Positions 6,526-10,011 of a DNA stretch of 10,011 nt are shown here, piece by piece. Position numbers and translations under genes: made by a program. The DNA lies in the NCBI GenBank assembly GCA_036339375.1, contig JAYZBC010000094.1, positions 1-10,011 on the forward strand, written 5' to 3'. Position 1 is the first letter of the stretch, and every line of letters begins with the position of its first letter. The notes beneath the pieces are model-generated. The model was not told the origin of the DNA, made no database searches, and saw only the letters and a program-made list of their open reading frames with translations. Origin of the DNA: JAYZBC01 sp036339375. Lineage in GTDB: Bacteria; Pseudomonadota; Alphaproteobacteria; MPNO01; UBA2964.

Positions 6526-7267
6526 ACACTGCCACTGGTTTTCCACTTGGAAGTTCAAACAAACCCTCTGGAAGCCTTTCAATGTAGTTTATGACTTCAC
6601 CTGTGGAAATAACGTCTGCATACTTTGCATGCATGTCACACAAATTTACAGCATGAGAGGCTTGAGAACGATCAAAACACCCTTCTTCCGCCATTGTGAC
6701 ACGATAATTTTCACTGAATGCGTCAATGACAGAAGCTCGTACGCAACCAGAAGTAGTTGTCCCAACAATGATAAGGGAATCTGCTTTTAGTTGGGTTAAA
6801 AATCCGTTGAGGGGGGTTCCACTAAAAGCGCTGGGTTTGATCTTATAAATCACAACGTCACGCGACTGAGGAGCTATTTCATCAACAATATCGTTACTCC
6901 CACGATTTTGTCCATGAGGATCCCAGTCATCGGTTCTACCGTTTTTCCAGCCCCAACTTCCTACGTCCCATTGGTCTTCCCTAAACTGGCCAGTTGTGTA
7001 GATTACAGGAAGCCCTTTGAGCCTGGCAGCATCTAAAAGGCGTTTTACATGAGGGATAGCCTGCCAAGCATATTGCCCACAAGAATTTGGCCAAGTTTTG
7101 ATTGAATCAAGGATCGGCTCATCTTTTTCGCCTGTAAAACCGTATGAAACATCAATTACTAAAACCGCTGGCCGTTCACCATACCCGCTTCGTGCACCTA
7201 AACCAGATGCCCTAAAAACTGCTTTGTCTTCTTCAGTTAAAAATTTTTCCCATACTCGTTCGGTCAT
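6524..7267 (-). CDS. Isochorismatase-superfamily hydrolase, N-carbamoylsarcosine-amidase-like
   Basis: A 247-residue cysteine hydrolase. The catalytic triad is visible: D39 (VLVIDVSYGF), K142 (IYKIKPSAF) and C175 (TTTSGCVRASVIDA); the Lys-Cys spacing of 33 equals that of N-carbamoylsarcosine amidohydrolase. The cis-peptide segment GTTTSG (169-174) precedes the nucleophile. The long N-terminus and the SIKTWPNSCGQYAWQAI stretch (55-71) mark the N-carbamoylsarcosine-amidase/maleamate-amidase-like branch and not true isochorismatases. It most likely hydrolyses a small amide or carbamoyl compound, releasing ammonia. ATG at 7267 is chosen because AGAGGA lies four bases upstream; a TTG eight codons earlier (7291) would place that site inside the coding region. 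It is divergent from the DUF4863 gene and convergent with the dehydrogenase gene. Exact substrate is unknown. Confidence 0.88.
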   Translation of the reverse strand: MTERVWEKFLTEEDKAVFRASGLGARSGYGERPAVLVIDVSYGFTGEKDEPILDSIKTWPNSCGQYAWQAIPHVKRLLDAARLKGLPVIYTTGQFREDQWDVGSWGWKNGRTDDWDPHGQNRGSNDIVDEIAPQSRDVVIYKIKPSAFSGTPLNGFLTQLKADSLIIVGTTTSGCVRASVIDAFSENYRVTMAEEGCFDRSQASHAVNLCDMHAKYADVISTGEVINYIERLPEGLFELPSGKPVAV

Positions 7268-7271
7268 AAAA

Positions 7272-7277
7272 TCCTCT
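7272..7277 (-). promoter_or_regulatory. Shine-Dalgarno that sets the hydrolase start
   Basis: AGAGGA on the minus strand, four bases before the ATG at 7267. It decides for the ATG over the upstream in-frame TTG at 7291, which has no purine-rich site before it. Confidence 0.7.
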
Positions 7278-7469
7278 TTTCCTGACAACAAATGATCTTA
7301 GAGACCACATTGCCATTTAGATAACACTTTTCGAAATACCTTTTAAATAAGAATCATAGTTGAATTTTTTTCTTGGACATTATTGAAAATAAATTTAATT
7401 GAGAAAAAGGAAAATCTTCACTACGTATACTTTCAGTATATCAAAACTATATTAAAGAACTTTATTTTT

Positions 7470-7498
7470 TTGAAAGCAAACAAGTGTTACTTTATAAA
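7470..7498 (+). promoter_or_regulatory. Putative sigma70 promoter of the DUF4863 gene
   Basis: TTGAAA (7470-7475) and TATAAA (7493-7498), each five of six to consensus, with an ideal 17-base spacer. Predicted start of transcription is near 7505, giving a leader of about 60 bases. The surroundings are very AT-rich, so chance matches are more likely here than elsewhere in the window. Confidence 0.5.
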
Positions 7499-7564
7499 AT
7501 TAATTTCTTTTAGTTTTAATACTACTCAGATATCAATTTACGTGAAAAATAAACGTAGGGTGAA

Positions 7565-8032
7565 ATGAGCAAAATCGAATTTGAAACACTAATTAAGGAA
7601 ATAACTGACACAATCAGTAAAAAACCAGTTGACGATGTGTTAGAAAAATTTTTATCGGAAACTTATCCAATTGAAGGAGAAATTTTCAAAAAAATCCAGG
7701 AATTTTGCCAAGAAGGGGAGCGGGACGGCTGGTGCTGCGACCAAGAATTTGGAGGTATTAAATTTGGCCGGGTTATTAAACCCGGAGGAATTGCCGGACA
7801 TTTTAGTGTCGACATTGTGCGTATGGGAGAGGTAAAGGGGCCACATCATATTCATCCCAATGGGGAAATTGGAATGATAATGCCAATTGATGGTGAACCA
7901 AGGTTCGACGGTATGGGCCAAGGCTGGTATGTTGACAAACCCGGAAGTGATCATTGGCCCACAGTCGAAGGTGGAACTTGTCACGTGCTTTATCTTTTAC
8001 CTGATGGAGCTATAAACTTCACAGGTAAGTAG
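7565..8032 (+). CDS. DUF4863 family protein, 4-hydroxylaminobenzoate lyase-like
   Basis: A 155-residue protein of the DUF4863 family, recognised from GGIKFGRVIKP (63-73), FSVDIV (80-85), GPHHIHPNGEIGMIMP (92-107), RFDGMGQGW (113-121) and the end VLYLLPDG (141-148). The one characterised activity I know in this family is 4-hydroxylaminobenzoate lyase (PnbB), which converts 4-hydroxylaminobenzoate to protocatechuate and ammonia in nitrobenzoate degradation. The HHxHPNGE block (H94, H95, H97, E101) together with H130 looks like a cupin-type metal or active site (inference). The first 55 residues are helical and charged. Length is usual for the family. ATG at 7565 follows AGGG at a four-base spacing. 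No nitroreductase or protocatechuate ring-cleavage gene is present in the window, so a nitroaromatic substrate is doubtful. Many relatives in organisms without such pathways may act on other compounds. Confidence 0.82.
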   Translation: MSKIEFETLIKEITDTISKKPVDDVLEKFLSETYPIEGEIFKKIQEFCQEGERDGWCCDQEFGGIKFGRVIKPGGIAGHFSVDIVRMGEVKGPHHIHPNGEIGMIMPIDGEPRFDGMGQGWYVDKPGSDHWPTVEGGTCHVLYLLPDGAINFTGK

Positions 8033-8049
8033 CTTTTTTTAAGTTTGGC

Positions 8050-8070
8050 ATAAAGAAAGTGAAACTTTAT
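8050..8070. terminator. Weak hairpin downstream of the DUF4863 gene
   Basis: Two alternative stems fold here: AAAGT/ACTTT around a three-base loop, or ATAAAG/CTTTAT around nine bases. It is followed by TTT on the plus strand. It sits 18 bases after the DUF4863 stop in the 131-base convergent gap before the aldo/keto reductase stop. Low-energy and AT-only, so only a tentative terminator. Confidence 0.22.
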
Positions 8071-8163
8071 TTTGGGGCCCTAGAAATTGGAATAAGCTAA
8101 AAATTAGACTTTATGTTTTCGAAACTTCTTTTGTTTTTTGGCTTTCCAACGTGGCTTTAATTT

Positions 8164-9153
8164 TTATAGATTCACCCGCCGCATGCCCTCTTCGGGATAC
8201 CTTGTGCCAGAGACAGAATCTTTAGGAAAAATTTTTTCTATCTGGTTAAGTTCATCTTGTGAAAGAGGTATGTCTATTGCCTCCAAATTTTCATCAAGGT
8301 GTTTTCGGGTCTTGCACCCTGGTATAGGGAAGACGTTTTCCTTTTGGGCCATTAACCAAGCGAGGGCTATTTGTGCCGGTGTGGCTCCCTTATCAGAAGC
8401 AAAAACCTCCAAGTCTGACACTCTCTTCCGGTTAGCCCTAAAATTCTCCTCGTGAAATCTTGGAAACTTACCCCGAATGTCTGTGTCCGATTGTGCACCC
8501 GCATGACTAACAGCCCCTGTTAAAAACCCGTAGCCCAGAGGAGCATAAGCCATCAAAGCCATATTTAATTCATTACAAGCTTTTTGGTGCCCATCTTCAA
8601 CATCACGGGTCCAGAGAGAATATTCAAATTGCAAAGAAACAAGGGGATGTATAACGGCTGCCCTTCGCACAGTATCAGGAGCAGCTTCAGACAAACCAAT
8701 AAAACGCACTTTACCCTCTTCGACTAAACGAGAAACCTCACCCACAGATTCTTCAATAGGTATTGTTGGATCAACTCGGGATTGACACATTGCATCTAAA
8801 TAATCGACACCCAGGCGTTTAAGGCTAATTTCACATATTTCGCGAAGCCTTTCAGGCGTGCCACTTCCTTCCCCAACACTAACACCTTGCGGGGTATGAA
8901 TTGTCCCGGTTTTTGAATGAATAAAAACCTTATCTCGCCTTCCCTTAATCGCCCGACCAATTAACTCTTGGTTATGACCTGCACCGTAACGTGCAGAGGT
9001 GTCCAGCAAATTAACGCCGCGTTCTATTGCGCGATGAATAGTTGCGATAGATTCGTCGTCATCTGCTTGTCCATAAGCACCAGACATACTGAAACATCCC
9101 AAACCAATCCGCGATAAATTAATACCGCTATGCCCAAATTCATTATATTCCAT
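8164..9153 (-). CDS. Aldo/keto reductase with Ser at the catalytic His position
   Basis: A 329-residue NADP-type aldo/keto reductase of the YajO/AKR13-like group, (beta/alpha)8 fold, cytosolic. Three of the four catalytic tetrad residues are present: D51 and Y56 (LLDTSARYG) and K81 (HSKTG). The fourth, usually His in a QHRVDP motif, is S125 here (CQSRVDP; codon TCC at 8781-8779). The cofactor end is normal: PIPGCKTRKHLDEN (276-289), with R283 and N289 likely contacting NADP. Start and length fit the family, and GGGAAG lies just before the ATG. It follows the ornithine cyclodeaminase-like gene by 17 bases, so the two are probably one transcript. Family members reduce aldehydes or ketones to alcohols. 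The His loss would be expected to change carbonyl binding or weaken reduction; it may mark a different reaction or substrate. The frame is otherwise intact. Confidence 0.9.
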   Translation of the reverse strand: MEYNEFGHSGINLSRIGLGCFSMSGAYGQADDDESIATIHRAIERGVNLLDTSARYGAGHNQELIGRAIKGRRDKVFIHSKTGTIHTPQGVSVGEGSGTPERLREICEISLKRLGVDYLDAMCQSRVDPTIPIEESVGEVSRLVEEGKVRFIGLSEAAPDTVRRAAVIHPLVSLQFEYSLWTRDVEDGHQKACNELNMALMAYAPLGYGFLTGAVSHAGAQSDTDIRGKFPRFHEENFRANRKRVSDLEVFASDKGATPAQIALAWLMAQKENVFPIPGCKTRKHLDENLEAIDIPLSQDELNQIEKIFPKDSVSGTRYPEEGMRRVNL

Positions 9154-9170
9154 CGTCTTCCCTTTTTACC

Positions 9171-10011
9171 CTAGCTTTGTGAATAATCTTCGCTTGCCAA
9201 CCAATCACGTGGAATTTCACGGTTTGTTTTATTCCCTTTCATTTTTTCATAAATTATTGCTCCAGCCGCTGCAAATTGCATACCAAGGCCTGTATTATTC
9301 TTGTAATAAATTATGCGATCATCATTTTGGGAAAGTTTAACTTTTCCTGCAAAAAGGTTTCCAAGCTCATAAACAGAATTTTTATCGACAAGCTGTTTGG
9401 AAATCGGAGACAAGAGTTCGGTTTGTTGGTTGGTCTCTACACTTTGCCAATCATTAACAATTATCGCATCAGCTTGGGCGAAAGTTGTCTCATCAACTTC
9501 ATGACGTTTGGCTGTAACATCTGAATTGGCAATAGAAATTACTATTTGCCCTTTTTCTAACAAATTGCCATCAAAAACAGGCTGCGTCGTATTGGTTGCG
9601 CAACAAATAATTTCTGAATCCTTCACTACCTCCTTTGGGGTTTCTACCGGAATCACTTCGACATTTTTGAGTGTAACATTATTAACAAATGTAGCCCTAT
9701 GCTCTGCATTTGGACTAAACACTTTGACACGTTTTATTGACGGCCTTACACAACAAATCGCTTCGCAATTAGCCCTCGCCTGGCGCCCTGTTCCAAATAC
9801 ACCAAGTACCTCAACTTCATCTCTAGCTATCGAATCCATTGCTGCCCCAGTTGTAGCACCCACCCTAAACCCACTTAAATAAGATTCATGAATAAAGGCT
9901 AGCGGTTCCGCTGTCGCCAAATCATAAAGGATAATGACCGTCCAGTTTACGGGATCAAAATTGCTTAAAATTTTTCGGCCAGGAGTGTCCCCAGTCTTTA
10001 ACAAAAGTTGG
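9171..10011 (-). CDS. Ornithine cyclodeaminase/mu-crystallin family protein, N-terminus missing
   Basis: About 280 residues are visible; the frame stays open to the right edge, and the TTG at 10004 is probably internal. Family members are usually 310-350 residues, so some 40-70 N-terminal residues, including the substrate-binding Lys/Arg region, lie outside. Numbering from 10004: GFRVGATTGAA (45-55) is the helix before the dinucleotide fold, VLGVFGTGRQA (66-76) is the GxGxxA NAD(P)-binding loop, and SDVTAKRHEVD (161-171), VNDW (183-186, with D185 a candidate catalytic Asp) and VYELGNLFAGK (211-221) match family blocks. Known members are ornithine cyclodeaminase (ornithine to proline plus ammonia), alanine dehydrogenase, and ketimine or pyrroline-2-carboxylate reductases; sequence alone does not separate them. 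It is the upstream partner of the aldo/keto reductase gene, whose ATG lies 17 bases beyond its stop. Confidence 0.88.
   Translation of the reverse strand, partial: QLLLKTGDTPGRKILSNFDPVNWTVIILYDLATAEPLAFIHESYLSGFRVGATTGAAMDSIARDEVEVLGVFGTGRQARANCEAICCVRPSIKRVKVFSPNAEHRATFVNNVTLKNVEVIPVETPKEVVKDSEIICCATNTTQPVFDGNLLEKGQIVISIANSDVTAKRHEVDETTFAQADAIIVNDWQSVETNQQTELLSPISKQLVDKNSVYELGNLFAGKVKLSQNDDRIIYYKNNTGLGMQFAAAGAIIYEKMKGNKTNREIPRDWLASEDYSQS

Larger units (their letters stand above)
7268..7564. other. Divergent AT-rich intergenic region between hydrolase and DUF4863 genes
   Basis: This 297-base stretch holds no credible gene. It contains the hydrolase ribosome site at its left end, a good plus-strand promoter at 7470-7498 and the DUF4863 ribosome site (AGGG at 7557-7560). 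From about 7380 it is far richer in A and T than the flanking genes. A TTTCGAAA palindrome lies at 7329-7336. I found no convincing promoter for the minus-strand hydrolase gene here, though one must be present if that gene is transcribed on its own. Confidence 0.6.

Noticed and set aside
7268..7291. TTG start eight codons upstream of the hydrolase ATG
   Set aside because: It would put the clear AGAGGA ribosome site inside the coding sequence and adds residues without family support.
7383..7568. A 61-codon plus-strand frame from a TTG, ending in an ATGA overlap with the DUF4863 gene
   Set aside because: Its content is only Lys, Ile, Phe and Asn from AT-rich DNA, it starts with TTG without a ribosome site, and it covers the predicted promoter. 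The overlap is tempting but looks accidental.
7329..8124. TTTCGAAA palindromes at 7329-7336 and 8117-8124 as a shared operator
   Set aside because: A third copy lies inside the LldD-like coding region (5872-5879), and a short AT-rich palindrome is expected to recur by chance; there is no flanking conservation.
9508..9882. A 124-codon plus-strand frame inside the ornithine cyclodeaminase-like gene
   Set aside because: Fully antisense to a gene with clear NAD-binding and family blocks; its hydrophobic, Ser/Thr-rich composition is a by-product of the opposite frame.
1..10011. tRNA, rRNA, CRISPR, insertion sequence or riboswitch
   Set aside because: No cloverleaf with a T-loop signature, no regularly spaced repeats, no transposase frame or terminal repeats, and no long structured leader were seen on either strand.

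Overview
The window is an accessory, catabolism-type region of a moderately AT-rich bacterial genome. Nothing in it is housekeeping: there is no rRNA, tRNA, mobile element or CRISPR array. The enzyme families present (TauD/TfdA dioxygenase, short MetE-like proteins, LldD-like flavoenzyme, N-carbamoylsarcosine-amidase-like hydrolase, DUF4863, aldo/keto reductase, ornithine cyclodeaminase/mu-crystallin) are a mix I associate with proteobacteria, most of all Alphaproteobacteria of marine or soil origin. That assignment is an inference from gene content and not proven by the sequence.

Layout. (1) 1-1674, plus strand: the C-terminal half of an MFS transporter running in from the left edge, then a TauD/TfdA-type Fe(II)/2-oxoglutarate dioxygenase that starts with TTG. 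(2) 1723-5125, minus strand: four genes read in the order cupin, MetE-like B, SpoIIAA-like, MetE-like A. The SpoIIAA-like gene seems to have its own promoter placed so that its transcript would be leaderless. (3) 5254-6441, plus strand: a complete FMN-dependent alpha-hydroxy acid dehydrogenase, divergent from the cupin gene and behind a good sigma70-like promoter. (4) 6524-7267, minus strand: an isochorismatase-superfamily hydrolase. It is divergent, across an AT-rich 297-base region, from (5) 7565-8032, plus strand: a DUF4863 protein related to 4-hydroxylaminobenzoate lyase. (6) 8164-10011, minus strand: a two-gene unit in which an ornithine cyclodeaminase/mu-crystallin gene (N-terminus beyond the right edge) is followed after 17 bases by an aldo/keto reductase whose usual catalytic His is Ser.

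How the genes may work together. Every complete gene except the SpoIIAA-like one looks like a soluble enzyme or a small cupin that may be one, and the only transporter is the MFS fragment. Three families on the right side (isochorismatase-type amidohydrolase, DUF4863, ornithine cyclodeaminase) have characterised members that release ammonia from organic nitrogen compounds. The paired short MetE-like proteins keep the zinc ligands for thiol alkylation but lack the N-terminal half of classical MetE. The likely picture is a patchwork of small transcription units for scavenging organic nitrogen, sulfur or methylated compounds. No substrate can be named from the sequence, and no local regulator gene is present.
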